Shown: positions 16,972 through 27,149, counted from the stretch's first letter. The stretch: DNA of 64,000 bases from Agromyces sp. H66 (GCF_004959775.1 NZ_SJZG01000009.1:62001-126000), one strand, 5' to 3'. Notes: generated by a model from the sequence alone, not told the origin. Translations and numbers: made by a program.

Positions 16972-17599
16972 GCATGGGCAGGCAGGAACTCGCGGCGGTC
17001 GTCGCCCGCGACATCCCCGAGGGTTCGTACGTCAACCTCGGCATCGGCATCCCGACGCTCGTCGGCAACTACCTCCCGCCGGGTGACGCCGTCATCCTCC
17101 ACACCGAGAACGGCATGCTCGGCATGGGCCCGGCCCCCGAGCCCGATCAGGTCGACCCCGACCTCATCAACGCCGGCAAGCAGCCCGTGACCGAGCGGCC
17201 CGGCGCCGCGTACTTCCATCACGCCGACTCGTTCGCGATGATGCGCGGCGGCCACCTCGACGTGTGCGTGCTCGGCGCCTTCCAGGTGTCGGCCCGCGGC
17301 GACCTCGCGAACTGGCACACCGGTGCCCCCGACGCGATCCCGGCCGTCGGCGGCGCCATGGACCTCGCCATCGGCGCCAAGCAGGTGTTCGTGATGATGG
17401 ACCTCCTCACCCGCGACGGCACCCCCAAGATCGTCGCCGACTGCACCTACCCGCTCACGGGCGTCGGATGCGTCGACCGCATCTACACCGACCGGGCCGT
17501 GTTCGACATCACCCCCGACGGCCTCGTGGTGCGCGAGACGTTCGGCACCACCGTCGACGAGCTGCGCGAGCTGCTCGGCCTCGACCTGAAGGAGCAGCG

Positions 17600-17603
<4 letters not shown>
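16968..17603 (+). CDS. pcaJ: 3-oxoadipate CoA-transferase subunit B
   Basis: 211 residues, CoA-transferase beta subunit. NLGIGIPTLVGNYLPPGD leads to the catalytic Glu 47 in HTENGMLGMGP, which carries the CoA thioester during catalysis. The end, IYTDRAVFDITPDGLVV, is typical. Overlaps pcaI (ATGA) and pcaF (ATGA), so the three are made together in order. Confidence 0.94.
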
Positions 17604-18769
<1,166 letters not shown>

Positions 18770-18793
18770 CGTGCTCCCGGTAGCGTGACTTCC

Positions 18794-19585
18794 ATGCAGC
18801 CCGAGCCGAGCGACCAGTACGTGCAGTCGTTCGCTCGCGGGCTCGCGGTCATCCGTGCCTTCGACGCGGACCATCCGCGGATGACCCTGAGCGAGGTCGC
18901 CGAACGCACCGGGCTCACCCGGGCGGCCGCCCGCCGGTTCCTGCACACGCTGATCGGCCTCGGGTACGTCTCGGGCGATGGGCGGCTCTTCCAACTCACC
19001 CCGCGCGTGCTCGAGCTCGGGTTCAGCTATCTCTCGGCGCTCACGTTGCCCGAACTCGTCCAGCCGCACCTCGAGGCGCTGTCGCACGAGCTCGGCGAGT
19101 CGACGTCGGCCTCGGTGCTCGACGGCGCCGATATCGTCTACGTCGCTCGCGTGCCCACTCGGCGCATCATGAACGTCGGCATCACGATCGGCACGCGTTT
19201 CCCCGCGCACGCGACCTCGATGGGCCGGGTGCTGCTCGCGGCGCTCCCCGACGACGAGCTCGAGCCGCTGCTGCATTCGCTGCACGCCGAGCACCACACC
19301 GATCGCACGGTGACCGACCCCGCGGAGCTCCGCGCGATCCTCGACGAGGTGCGAGCGCAGGGCTGGGCGCTCGTCGACCAGGAGCTCGAGATCGGGGTGC
19401 GCAGCATCGCCGCACCCGTGCACGCCCGCGACGGAAGCGTCATCGCGGCCGTCAACGTGTCGGGTGCCGCGGCGACGTCGAGCCTCGAGCGCCTCCGCGA
19501 CGAGTACCTGCCCGCCCTCCTCCGCACCGCCGCACAGATCGACGAGGCGCTGCGGCACAGCGGGGCGACGGGGGCGGTGCGGTGA
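18794..19585 (+). CDS. IclR-family regulator, PcaR/PcaU/PobR subgroup
   Basis: 263 residues. HTH at about residues 28-62 (MTLSEVAERTGLTRAAARRF, then LHTLIGLGYV); the effector domain carries the subgroup hallmarks VYVARVPTRRIMNVGITIGT and HATSMGRVLLA. PcaR-type regulators respond to beta-ketoadipate or protocatechuate. It follows pcaF directly and probably controls pcaIJF through the operator at 16217. ATG 18794 was chosen; an in-frame GTG at 18785 is possible, since no clear ribosome binding site separates them. Confidence 0.88.
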   Translation: MQPEPSDQYVQSFARGLAVIRAFDADHPRMTLSEVAERTGLTRAAARRFLHTLIGLGYVSGDGRLFQLTPRVLELGFSYLSALTLPELVQPHLEALSHELGESTSASVLDGADIVYVARVPTRRIMNVGITIGTRFPAHATSMGRVLLAALPDDELEPLLHSLHAEHHTDRTVTDPAELRAILDEVRAQGWALVDQELEIGVRSIAAPVHARDGSVIAAVNVSGAAATSSLERLRDEYLPALLRTAAQIDEALRHSGATGAVR

Positions 19586-19607
19586 GCGCGCCGTCGGCGC
19601 CCGGGGC

Positions 19608-20963
19608 CTACGTGTCCTTCCGGTAGTTCTCGCGCGCGAACGACGAGTACGGCGCCGGCTGCACGGTGGCGCGCATCTCGACCTGCCGGTGCGGCTCGAC
19701 GACGGGCTTGCGCGAGTTCGGCTCTTCACCCCACACCACCGTCACCTCGGTGCCCGGCGCGGCGAAGTCGTTCTCGATGCTTGCGAGCGACGCGAACACC
19801 TGCTCGTTCGTGATGTAGCCCACGTCATGGGAGATGCCGACATCGCGGCCGTCCGCGAGCACACGATCCACCTGGTAGAGGCCGTACCGCGCCTTCGGGA
19901 GGTCGATGTACTTCGCCGGCAGGCCGGGCTTCATGAGGGAGCCGATCGCCGCCGCGACATCCTCGTCGTTCCAGACCAGGGTGACCTTCTGACGACGGGG
20001 GTTCTGCGCGTGCCGCTCGAGGGCCTCGCGACCGATGAAGTCGTGGTCGAACGCGACGCTGCGACCGTAGCCGAGATCGTAGGGCGTGACGTAGTAGTCC
20101 TCGATGCGGTCGGACGTGAAGCTGCCCGCGAGCGACCCGGCAGCGGCGGCCGGGAGCCATCGCCGATACTCCTCGGTTCCGTCGCCGCTGAAGATCGCGG
20201 GAAGCGGCGACGGAACCCACGCCGACTCCAGGTTGGCCGACGAGTACGCCTTCGAGCCCACGAGCACGAGGCCGAACTCGTCGCCGTGGCGCACCAGCGC
20301 CGATCGAACGCGCTCCCCCTGCTCCCAGGGGCCGAAGAGCTCGAAGCCCGGCTGCCCCGCCATGCCGTGCCGCAGCGAGCGCACCGTGAGGCCGTCGATC
20401 GTGAACGTGGCCATGTGGAAGAACTTCGTGGGCGGCACCGGCGCGCCCGTGACCGTCTCCATCAGCGCGAGGGCGTTGGGACCCTGCAGCTCGAAGCGGA
20501 ACAGCTTCGGGTCGCCGGCGCGCACGATGGAATTGCCGTCGCGCTCGAACGTGACGTCGTAGTCGCCGGTCTCGCCGTGGAACTGCACCCAGTCGATCAC
20601 CATCTGGTGCCCGACGAGGTCGAACTCGTTCTCGGCGAGGTAGAACAGGATCGCGTCGCCGATGAGGTACCCCTCGTGGTTCACCGCGATGAACTGCTTG
20701 GCGTTGTCGACCGCGAACTTCGCGAAGCTGTTCACGCCGACGTCGGCGAGCAGTCGCAGCGCGTCGGGCCCCGAGATGAAGAGGTCGGTCATGTGGTGCG
20801 ACTGGTCGAGCAGCGCCACCGTGCTTCGCCAGGACTGCTGCTCGGAGCGCCAGTTGCTGTACTCCGGCGTCACCGGGAAGATCGTCGGCCGTGCGGGTGC
20901 GTTGCGCAGCAACTCGACCGCGCTCCCGGCGCGGGCGATGGCGTCGGCGAGGGACTCGGCCAT
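19608..20963 (-). CDS. ligM: LigM-like tetrahydrofolate-dependent vanillate O-demethylase (GcvT family)
   Basis: 451 residues of the aminomethyltransferase fold. Stretches such as TPEYSNWRSEQQSWR, LLDQSHHMTDLFISGPDAL, LRHGMAGQPGFELFGPWEQG, VGSKAYSSANLESAWVPSPL and EDYYVTPYDLGYGRSVAFDH match, from memory, LigM/DesA of sphingomonads far better than GcvT. LigM moves the methyl group of vanillate (or 3-O-methylgallate) to tetrahydrofolate and yields protocatechuate. The site among protocatechuate genes supports this. A divergent LysR gene with a clear operator in the 138-bp gap is the likely regulator. No metF or folD partners lie in the window. Confidence 0.8.
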   Translation of the reverse strand: MAESLADAIARAGSAVELLRNAPARPTIFPVTPEYSNWRSEQQSWRSTVALLDQSHHMTDLFISGPDALRLLADVGVNSFAKFAVDNAKQFIAVNHEGYLIGDAILFYLAENEFDLVGHQMVIDWVQFHGETGDYDVTFERDGNSIVRAGDPKLFRFELQGPNALALMETVTGAPVPPTKFFHMATFTIDGLTVRSLRHGMAGQPGFELFGPWEQGERVRSALVRHGDEFGLVLVGSKAYSSANLESAWVPSPLPAIFSGDGTEEYRRWLPAAAAGSLAGSFTSDRIEDYYVTPYDLGYGRSVAFDHDFIGREALERHAQNPRRQKVTLVWNDEDVAAAIGSLMKPGLPAKYIDLPKARYGLYQVDRVLADGRDVGISHDVGYITNEQVFASLASIENDFAAPGTEVTVVWGEEPNSRKPVVEPHRQVEMRATVQPAPYSSFARENYRKDT

Positions 20964-21048
20964 GGGGAACTCCTTCGTTCGGGCACGCCCGGCGATGCGC
21001 GGGACGTGCCCATGCTATGCGGATGCCTCAGTCGCGAGAGGGTTCTCC

Positions 21049-21065
21049 GATAAGCAGCGCTTATC
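21049..21065. promoter_or_regulatory. LysR-type operator (T-N11-A palindrome)
   Basis: GATAAGC-AGC-GCTTATC is a perfect 17-bp palindrome containing ATAA-N7-TTAT, i.e. the T-N11-A form of LysR sites. It lies between the divergent ligM-like gene (start 20963) and the lysR gene (start 21102), the standard place for autoregulation plus activation of the neighbour. Confidence 0.7.
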
Positions 21066-21101
21066 CTTGGGGAACGATTCCCGAATGGCTCGGAGCACCC
21101 C

Positions 21102-22022
21102 ATCGACCTCAACCTCCTGCGCGTCTTCGTGGCGGTCTACGAGGCGCGGAGCCTCACGGTCGCGGCCGAGCGCCTCTACGTGACGCAGCCCGCGGTGAGC
21201 CAGTCGCTCGCCCGGCTCCGACGCGAGCTCGGCGACCCGCTGTTCCGCCGGGTGGGTCGCGCGATGGAGCCGACCCCGCTCGCCGACGCGGTCTTCCCCG
21301 GGTTCCGCGACGCCGTGGTGGGCGTCGACCGGACGCTCGACGCCGTGCACTCCTTCGACCCGGGCAGCTCGCGGCGACGGTTCCGCATCGCCCTGTCGGA
21401 GCTCGGCGAGATCGGCTACCTGCCCGCCATCACGCAGATCATCCGCCGCACCGCCCCCGACGTGCGCATCGACGCGGTGGCGCTCGACGTGGCCGCCCTG
21501 CCCGAGTGGCTCGCGACGGGAGCCGTCGACCTCGCGGTCACGTCGTCCCCCGTGCGGGCCGGCCTCGAGCACGTGGTGCTCAAGCAGCAGGCCTACGGGG
21601 TGCTCATGTCGACGCGACATCCCCTGGCCGATGCCGAGCTGACCGCCGCATCGTACGCGGCCGCCACGCACATCGTGGTCGCCGGCGACTCGGGTCTGCC
21701 CAACCTGCGCGCCGCGCTTCGGCGGGCCTCGATCGCGATGGAGGATCCGATCACGGTCAACCACTTCGCGTCCGTGCCGCCGATGCTCGTGGCCGGCCCC
21801 GACCTCATCGCGACCGTGCCCGACACGATCGGCGCGGCGTGGACCACGGCCTGGCCGCTCACGCTGAAGCCGCTTCCGGTCGACATGCACCCGGTCGACG
21901 TGTGCCTCCACCGGCGCACCACGACGCAGCACCTCGCTGCCCTCGACTGGCTGTACGACACGGTCGAGCGTGCGCTCCGCGGCCTGCAGGGCGAGTTCTT
22001 CTCGATCCGCGGCGGCTCGTGA
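21102..22022 (+). CDS. LysR-family regulator, apparently starting at ATC
   Basis: The HTH starts IDLNLLRVFVAVYEARSLTV, where LysR proteins begin MDLNLLRVF. The codon in the Met position is ATC (21102-21104), with CGGAG six bases before it and no in-frame ATG, GTG or TTG at that point. The next in-frame GTG (21129) would remove nine residues of the first helix. So the gene uses a rare ATC start, or carries a G-to-C change. About 306 residues with a normal substrate-binding domain. Divergent from the ligM-like gene; ligand probably vanillate or a related aromatic acid (inference). Confidence 0.8.
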   Translation: MDLNLLRVFVAVYEARSLTVAAERLYVTQPAVSQSLARLRRELGDPLFRRVGRAMEPTPLADAVFPGFRDAVVGVDRTLDAVHSFDPGSSRRRFRIALSELGEIGYLPAITQIIRRTAPDVRIDAVALDVAALPEWLATGAVDLAVTSSPVRAGLEHVVLKQQAYGVLMSTRHPLADAELTAASYAAATHIVVAGDSGLPNLRAALRRASIAMEDPITVNHFASVPPMLVAGPDLIATVPDTIGAAWTTAWPLTLKPLPVDMHPVDVCLHRRTTTQHLAALDWLYDTVERALRGLQGEFFSIRGGS

Positions 22023-22029
22023 CGGGCCG

Positions 22030-22083
22030 GCCCCCGCCCCAGCCCCCGCCCCAGCCCCCGCCCCAGCCCCCAGCCCCCGCCCC
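22030..22083. repeat. C-rich 12-bp tandem repeat
   Basis: About four imperfect copies of a 12-bp unit, CCCCCGCCCCAG, immediately after the lysR stop codon. A simple-sequence tract with no coding sign. Confidence 0.7.
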
Positions 22084-22155
22084 GCCGAGCGCGTGCAGAT
22101 CCGTCGAGCGCAATTGCGTCCGCGTGCGCGCTGGTCGGATCTGCACGCGCTCGGC
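22084..22155. terminator. Long 20-bp inverted repeat between convergent lysR and pcaC
   Basis: GCCGAGCGCGTGCAGATCCG at 22084-22103 and its exact complement at 22136-22155 form a perfect 20-bp stem. The 32-nt loop contains its own small palindrome, GCGCAATTGCG. Position suggests a bidirectional terminator, but the stem is longer than needed and there is no T-run, so a REP-like dispersed element is an alternative. Confidence 0.6.
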
Positions 22156-22200
22156 GAAATGGGCGAGGTGCGGGGGGCGGGGGCGTGAGGGGCGCGGGCG

Positions 22201-22605
22201 CTACGACACCTCGTCGCCGAACACCTCGCCGGCGATCCGGAACGCGGTGTTCGCGGCGGGCACGCCCGAGTAGATCGCCGACTGCAGGATGACCTCTTCG
22301 ATCTCCTCGATCGTGAGCCCGTTGCGCCGCGCCGCGCGCAGGTGCATCGCGAGCTCTTCCTCGTGTCCGTGCGCGATGAGCGAGGTGAGCACGGCGACCG
22401 ATCGCATCCGGCGATCGAGGCCCGGCCGCGACCACACGTCACCCCACGCGACCCGCGTGATGAAGTCCTGGAAGTCCGCGGTCAACGAGGTCGCCGCGGC
22501 GGTCGCACGGTCGACGTGCTCGTTCGAGAGCACCTCGCGCCGAACGGTCATGCCCTGGTCGTACCGTTCGCCGTCGGTCAGGCCGTCGCCCTGCGGTCGC
22601 GTCAT
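22201..22605 (-). CDS. pcaC: 4-carboxymuconolactone decarboxylase
   Basis: 134 residues of the CMD family (TSLTADFQDFITRVAWGDVW, SLIAHGHEEELAMHLRAARR, EEVILQSAIYSGVPAANTAF). It decarboxylates gamma-carboxymuconolactone to 3-oxoadipate enol-lactone. The ATG at 22605 was chosen because GAGGGG lies 9 bases upstream; an in-frame TTG at 22614 overlapping the pcaD stop is possible. Last gene of pcaHGBDC. Here pcaC is separate from pcaD, unlike the pcaL fusion of Rhodococcus and Streptomyces. Confidence 0.93.
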   Translation of the reverse strand: MTRPQGDGLTDGERYDQGMTVRREVLSNEHVDRATAAATSLTADFQDFITRVAWGDVWSRPGLDRRMRSVAVLTSLIAHGHEEELAMHLRAARRNGLTIEEIEEVILQSAIYSGVPAANTAFRIAGEVFGDEVS

Positions 22606-22610
22606 CGCGC

Positions 22611-23381
22611 TCAACCCCTCGTCCCGAAGAAGTCGAGCAGTAGTTCCGCCGTCTCCTGTGCACGCTCGGCGGGCGGGAGGTGCGCGGCACCCGCGATGCG
22701 CTCGAGGCGGCCGTCACGCACGCCGTTCGCGATCTCCGCGGCGGTCGCCTCGGGCGTCGCGGTGTCGTGCTCACCCCACACCGCCAGCACCGGAGCGGTG
22801 ATCTCACCCAGCCGGTCGCGCACGTCGAACTCGGCGAGCGCGTCGCAGCACGCCGCGTAGCTCTCGTCGTCGGCGTCCTGCAGCACATGCAGCAGGCGGC
22901 CGGTGAGCTCGGGCTCGCGTTCGATCGAACCGGGTGCGAACCAGACCTGAGCCGATGGGATGATGCGCACCGACGTGCTCTGCGCCCGCACCTGGTCCGC
23001 CCGCTCGTGCCAGGTCTCGGACTGGCCGATCTTGGCGCCCGAGCAGACGATCGCCGCGGCCTTCACGAGCTCGGGATGCCGCAGCAGCAACTCGAGGCCC
23101 ACGGCGCCGCCGAGCGAAACGCCCGCATAGAACACGGGGCCCGACCCCGAGACGGCCTCGGCGACCGCGTCCGCCAGCTCGGCGATCGTGAACGGCTCGG
23201 TCGCCGGTCGCGCGCGCCCGTGTCCGGGGAGGTCCCACGCGACGACCCGGTACCGGTCGGCGAGGATGGGGATGACCTGCTCCCACAGCACCGAGGAGGT
23301 GCCGATCGAGGAACCCAGCACGACGAGCGGGGCACCCGCGGGGCCGACCTCGTCGGTCAGGGCGATGTGGGGAACGGTCAT
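22611..23381 (-). CDS. pcaD: 3-oxoadipate enol-lactonase
   Basis: 256-residue alpha/beta hydrolase. Nucleophile elbow GVSLGG, oxyanion region VVLGSSIGTSSVLWEQ, acid in LAVWGEHDTATP and the catalytic His in IAGAAHLPPAE. It hydrolyses the enol-lactone to 3-oxoadipate. Overlaps pcaB by ATGA and precedes pcaC closely. Confidence 0.93.
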   Translation of the reverse strand: MTVPHIALTDEVGPAGAPLVVLGSSIGTSSVLWEQVIPILADRYRVVAWDLPGHGRARPATEPFTIAELADAVAEAVSGSGPVFYAGVSLGGAVGLELLLRHPELVKAAAIVCSGAKIGQSETWHERADQVRAQSTSVRIIPSAQVWFAPGSIEREPELTGRLLHVLQDADDESYAACCDALAEFDVRDRLGEITAPVLAVWGEHDTATPEATAAEIANGVRDGRLERIAGAAHLPPAERAQETAELLLDFFGTRG

Positions 23382-24808
23382 GGGGTGTCCTCCGGTCGAG
23401 CCGGCTGCGCACCGGCGTGGGGGCGGGCGACGTCACCGGCGCCGGCGACGGCATCATCGACGAGCCGGGCGGCGAGCCCGGTGTACTTCGCGGGGTCGAG
23501 CAGGGCGTCGACGTCGAGGTCGGCGGCCTCGGGAAGGGCCCGCACGAGCGTGGCGAGGTCGCCGCCGTCGCCACCGCGTGCCGCAGCGATGAGCGCCGCG
23601 AGCCGATCGCGCCCGATGCGCGGGCCGAGCACGAGCGAGAGTCGCTCGGCCACGATGAGCCCGCGGGTGAGCGTGAGGTTGCGCGCGACCGCGTCGCGGT
23701 CGACCGAGAGCCCCTCGACGAGGCGCGCCGCGTGCGCCGTGGCGCCGAGCGCGAGCCGCAGGAGCTCTCGCAGCGTGGGCCACTCGGCGTGCCAGGCGCC
23801 GTCTGGCCGTTCGTCGACCGCGCCTGCCGCGGCGACGTGCAGGGTCGCGCCGAGTTGCGGAGCGCGCAGTGCGGCCGAGCGGATGAGCACGGCGCCCGCC
23901 GGGTTCTGCTTCTGGGGCATGGCGGATGACCCGCCGCCGAGGCCCTCGGCGAGTTCGCCGATCTCGGTGCGGCTGAGGGTCGCGACATCCGCCGCGATCA
24001 CCCCCGGCGCATCGATCGCCGCCACCAGCGCATCGCCGAGTTCGGTGACGGGCCAGCGGGTGGTGTGCCACGGCGCCTCGGGCGCGGCGAGCCCGAGCGA
24101 CGCGGCGAAGCGCTCGGGCATGCGGGGCGCGACATCCGGCCCCGCGATCTCGACGAACGACGCCAGGGTTCCGCCGGCGCCGCCGAGCTGTGCGGGCAAC
24201 CGGTCGATCGCCGCCTCGAGACGGTCGGCGCTGCGGTGCACCGCGCGCAGCCAGGTCGCCGCGCGCAGCCCGACGGTCGTCGGCACCGCGTGCTGGGTGA
24301 GCGTGCGGGCTGCGGCCACCGTGCCGCGGTGCTCCTCCGCGAACGCGGCGAGCGCCGCCTCGGTCGCGCGCAGGTCGGCGACGACGGCACGCGCAGCCCG
24401 GAACGCCATCAGCATGAGTGCCGAGTCGAGGATGTCCTGGCTCGTCGCGCCGCGGTGCACCCACGCACGGGCCTCGGCGGGCACCCGCTCCTTCAGCGTC
24501 GCCACGAGCGGGATCACCGGGTTGCCACCCGAGACGGATGTCCCGGCCAGCGCCACCGGGTCGACGCCGTGTCCGCGGCACGGCTCGCCGACGCCGCGCC
24601 ATCCGAGCGCCGACTCGACGGCGTCGGCCACGGCGCGGGGGGCCGTGCCGACGTCGGCGTACGCGCGCACGAGCGCGACCTCGGCGGCCACGAGTGCGTC
24701 GAGCACCGCGGCATCCGTCACCTCCGCGTCGTGGCCGACGGCCACCGGCGCGAGCAGACCCACGTCGAGCGCGCTGGGCGACTCGTCGGGGAATGCGTCA
24801 GAAGGCAA
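23378..24808 (-). CDS. pcaB: 3-carboxy-cis,cis-muconate cycloisomerase
   Basis: 476 residues, fumarase/aspartase superfamily. The signature GGGSSAMPQKQNPAGAV is intact, and the family segments RGATSQDILDSALM and ARTLTQHAVPTTVGLRAATW are present. It converts 3-carboxymuconate to gamma-carboxymuconolactone. The tail beyond about residue 440 is Ala/Asp-rich. Overlaps pcaG by 11 bp and pcaD by 4 bp. Confidence 0.93.
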   Translation of the reverse strand: MPSDAFPDESPSALDVGLLAPVAVGHDAEVTDAAVLDALVAAEVALVRAYADVGTAPRAVADAVESALGWRGVGEPCRGHGVDPVALAGTSVSGGNPVIPLVATLKERVPAEARAWVHRGATSQDILDSALMLMAFRAARAVVADLRATEAALAAFAEEHRGTVAAARTLTQHAVPTTVGLRAATWLRAVHRSADRLEAAIDRLPAQLGGAGGTLASFVEIAGPDVAPRMPERFAASLGLAAPEAPWHTTRWPVTELGDALVAAIDAPGVIAADVATLSRTEIGELAEGLGGGSSAMPQKQNPAGAVLIRSAALRAPQLGATLHVAAAGAVDERPDGAWHAEWPTLRELLRLALGATAHAARLVEGLSVDRDAVARNLTLTRGLIVAERLSLVLGPRIGRDRLAALIAAARGGDGGDLATLVRALPEAADLDVDALLDPAKYTGLAARLVDDAVAGAGDVARPHAGAQPARPEDTP

Positions 24809-25376
24809 TGAACACGGTCTCCTTCTCGCCCTGCAACCGGATGTCGTGGTGCAGGTTGCCGTCGGGCGTGCGCGTTGCGATGAGCGTAGCGCGCTCGTCC
24901 GGCGTGAGCGAGGAGAGGAACGGGTCGGCGTCGAGGAGGTCCTGGTCGTCGGGCAGGTAGATGCGCGTGTGCAGCTTGTCGGGAAGGCCCCGGGCGAACA
25001 CGATCGCGGCGAAGAACGGCGCGCGGCTGTCGACCTGGCCCGGGTTGAGCGTCCAGAACACGAAGCCGCCCTCGTCGGTCGTGGCGCAGCGGCCGTATCC
25101 CGTGAAGGTGAAGTCGTCGCGACGGCGGGAGCCGCGACCGCGCGGGATGTTGCCCTCGGAGTCCGCGCCCCAGATCTCGACGAGCGCGTCGGGGATCGGC
25201 TGGCCGGCGCCGTCGTACACGGCGCCCGACAGGCGAACCGAGCCGGGGCTGTGCGGGAACACGACCTCGTTCATCTTCGGGTACACGGTGCCGAACGCGA
25301 AGAACGGTCCGACGGTCTGGCCGGGCGTCTTCTCGTGCGTCTTCGGGCCGAGGTCGCGCAGGTTGCGGGCGGTCAT
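24798..25376 (-). CDS. pcaG: Protocatechuate 3,4-dioxygenase alpha subunit
   Basis: 192 residues, intradiol dioxygenase fold: TPGQTVGPFFAFG, VRLSGAVYDGAGQPIPDALV, IWGADSEGNIP, FFAAIVFARGLPDKLHTRIY. It pairs with PcaH and, as usual for alpha subunits, lacks the full iron ligand set. ATG at 25376 overlaps the pcaH stop by one base. Confidence 0.94.
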   Translation of the reverse strand: MTARNLRDLGPKTHEKTPGQTVGPFFAFGTVYPKMNEVVFPHSPGSVRLSGAVYDGAGQPIPDALVEIWGADSEGNIPRGRGSRRRDDFTFTGYGRCATTDEGGFVFWTLNPGQVDSRAPFFAAIVFARGLPDKLHTRIYLPDDQDLLDADPFLSSLTPDERATLIATRTPDGNLHHDIRLQGEKETVFIAF

Positions 25377-26191
25377 CAGTGGTCTCCCTCGGGCTCGAAC
25401 CACGTGGCATCCGGACCGTCGACGACGATGTCCCAGCGGTAGCCCATCGAGAACTCGGGCACCGTGAGGTCATGGTCGTACGTGCCGACCAGCCGGTCGC
25501 GGTCCTTCTGGCGCGGAATGGTGTTGTAGATCGGGTCGAGCGCGAAGAGCGGGTCGCCCGGGAAGTACATCTGCGTCACGATGCGCTGCGTGAATCCCGA
25601 CCCGAAGATCGAGAAGTGGATGTGCGCGGGGCGCCACGCGTTGACGTGGTTCTTCCACGGATACGGCCCCGGCTTGATGGTCGTGAACTTGTACTCGCCG
25701 TTGTCGTTCGTGATGAAGCGGCCCGCGCCCGTGAAGTTCGGGTCGAGCGGCGCCGGGTGCTGGTCGCGCTGGTGGATGTAGCGGCCGGCCGCGTTCGCCT
25801 GCCAGACCTCGATGAGCTGGTTCGCGACGGGGCGGCCCCACGAGTCGAGCAGCCGGCCCTGCACGGTGATGCGCTCGCCCTGCGGCTCGCCCGTGTGCTG
25901 CAGGGTGAGGTCGGACTCGATGGCGGCGACGTCGCGCTGCCCGTACGCGGGCGACCACAGCTCGATCGTCTCGGGGTCGACGAGGCGCGGGTTCTTGGTC
26001 GGGTGGCGCAGGATGCTCGAGCGGTAGGGCGGGAAGTTCCACATCGTCGAGGGCACGGTCTCGCCCTCGGCTTCGCGTCGCGCGACCTCGTCGTGCAGGT
26101 CGCGGATCTCCTGCGTGATCTGGTTCTGCGTCGCCTGGTCGGGCGCCGCGAGCAGCTCCTCGGGCGCCGCCGCCGTCTTGTTGCTGGTCAT
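25376..26191 (-). CDS. pcaH: Protocatechuate 3,4-dioxygenase beta subunit
   Basis: 271 residues. The non-haem Fe(III) ligands are visible: Tyr of AAGRYIHQRDQ, Tyr of KPGPYPWKN, and the two His of WRPAHIHFSIFG. The dioxygenase N-terminus (MWNFPPYRSSILRHPTKNPR) and the long linker are standard. Opens the protocatechuate ring between the hydroxyls to give 3-carboxymuconate. AGGAGACCC precedes the ATG. First gene of pcaHGBDC, with an operator about 75 bp upstream shared with pobA. Confidence 0.95.
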   Translation of the reverse strand: MTSNKTAAAPEELLAAPDQATQNQITQEIRDLHDEVARREAEGETVPSTMWNFPPYRSSILRHPTKNPRLVDPETIELWSPAYGQRDVAAIESDLTLQHTGEPQGERITVQGRLLDSWGRPVANQLIEVWQANAAGRYIHQRDQHPAPLDPNFTGAGRFITNDNGEYKFTTIKPGPYPWKNHVNAWRPAHIHFSIFGSGFTQRIVTQMYFPGDPLFALDPIYNTIPRQKDRDRLVGTYDHDLTVPEFSMGYRWDIVVDGPDATWFEPEGDH

Positions 26192-26267
26192 GGGTCTCCT
26201 TCGACTGTCACCGCGGCTGGTGGCTTCCTTCAAGGGTGACATTCGAAGCATCCGGAGCCCGTGCGGA

Positions 26268-26284
26268 TTCTCACTCAGCGGGAA
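26268..26284. promoter_or_regulatory. Operator upstream of pcaH, same as at pobA
   Basis: TTCTCACTCAGCGGGAA, inside a palindrome GGATTC-N11-GAATCC (26265-26287). It matches the site at 27963-27979 upstream of pobA at 14 of 17 positions, with the common form TTCYCAYTCAKCGGGAA. One of the IclR proteins next door is the likely binder. Confidence 0.62.
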
Positions 26285-26290
26285 TCCTGC

Positions 26291-27103
26291 TCAGGTCGTG
26301 CCCGCGCGCAGAGCCTTGGTGAGCTCTTTCGCCGCCTGCACCACCAGCGGCCCGAGATGCCGCTCGTCGGCACGGCTGAGTCGCGCGACCACGCCGACCG
26401 CCGCGGGCGGGAGGCCGTCGACCCGCCCGAGCGGCGCCGCGACCGACAGGTTCCCGAGGGTCATCTCCTCGCGGGTCGTGGCGTAGCCGCGGGCGCGCGC
26501 CCGCCCGAGGTCGGCCCGGAGCTCCTCCTCCGAGGTGATCGAGTGCGTCGTCTCGCGCTCGAGCGGCACCGAGAAGAATCGGCCGAGCCACGCCTCGTCA
26601 CGGGTCATGAGCAGCGCCTTGCCGACGCCGGTGGTGTGCAGCGGATGCCTCCCGCCCATGCGCCCGAGCGTCGGGATCGATCCCTGCCCCGTGAGCCGGC
26701 CCACGAAGAGGGCGGTCGCCGTCTCGGGCGTCGGCGCATCGAGCACCGCGAGGTGCACGTTCTCGCCCGTCGCCTCGTAGAGGCGCATCATGTGGGGCAG
26801 CGCCGTCTCGCGGAGCCGCAGCGACAGCGGCGAGAGCTCGCCGAGCTCCCACAGTCGCGCGCCGATCGTGTAGGCGTGGCCCGGCACCCGCATGACGAGC
26901 CCGTACTCGACGAGCTGCGCGAGCAGCCGATGCATGGTCGATGTCGGCATGCCGGTGTGCGCGGCGAGCTGCGCGGCCGAGAGTGCCGGCTCCTCCTCGG
27001 TGAAGCAGCTCATCACCCGCATGGCACGGGCCAGCACGCCCTCGGCCGGCTCTCCCGCGGCAGCCTCCGTGCTCGCGTCGCTCTCGTCGCCCACGTCGCT
27101 CAA
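26291..27103 (-). CDS. IclR-family transcriptional regulator
   Basis: 270 residues. N-terminal acidic leader, HTH at about residues 42-80 (ALSAAQLAAHTGMPTSTMHR), then an IclR effector domain (GRHPLHTTGVGKALLMTRDE). Start set at TTG 27103, since AGGAGG stands five bases before it. The in-frame ATG at 27151 would coincide with the ATG of the divergent IclR gene and is rejected. It lies just upstream of pcaH on the same strand and probably controls that operon or pobA. Confidence 0.82.
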   Translation of the reverse strand: MSDVGDESDASTEAAAGEPAEGVLARAMRVMSCFTEEEPALSAAQLAAHTGMPTSTMHRLLAQLVEYGLVMRVPGHAYTIGARLWELGELSPLSLRLRETALPHMMRLYEATGENVHLAVLDAPTPETATALFVGRLTGQGSIPTLGRMGGRHPLHTTGVGKALLMTRDEAWLGRFFSVPLERETTHSITSEEELRADLGRARARGYATTREEMTLGNLSVAAPLGRVDGLPPAAVGVVARLSRADERHLGPLVVQAAKELTKALRAGTT

Positions 27104-27149
27104 GGGTGCCTCCTGAGCCGAGGCTACTCCAGCGTGAGACCCTGAGGGC

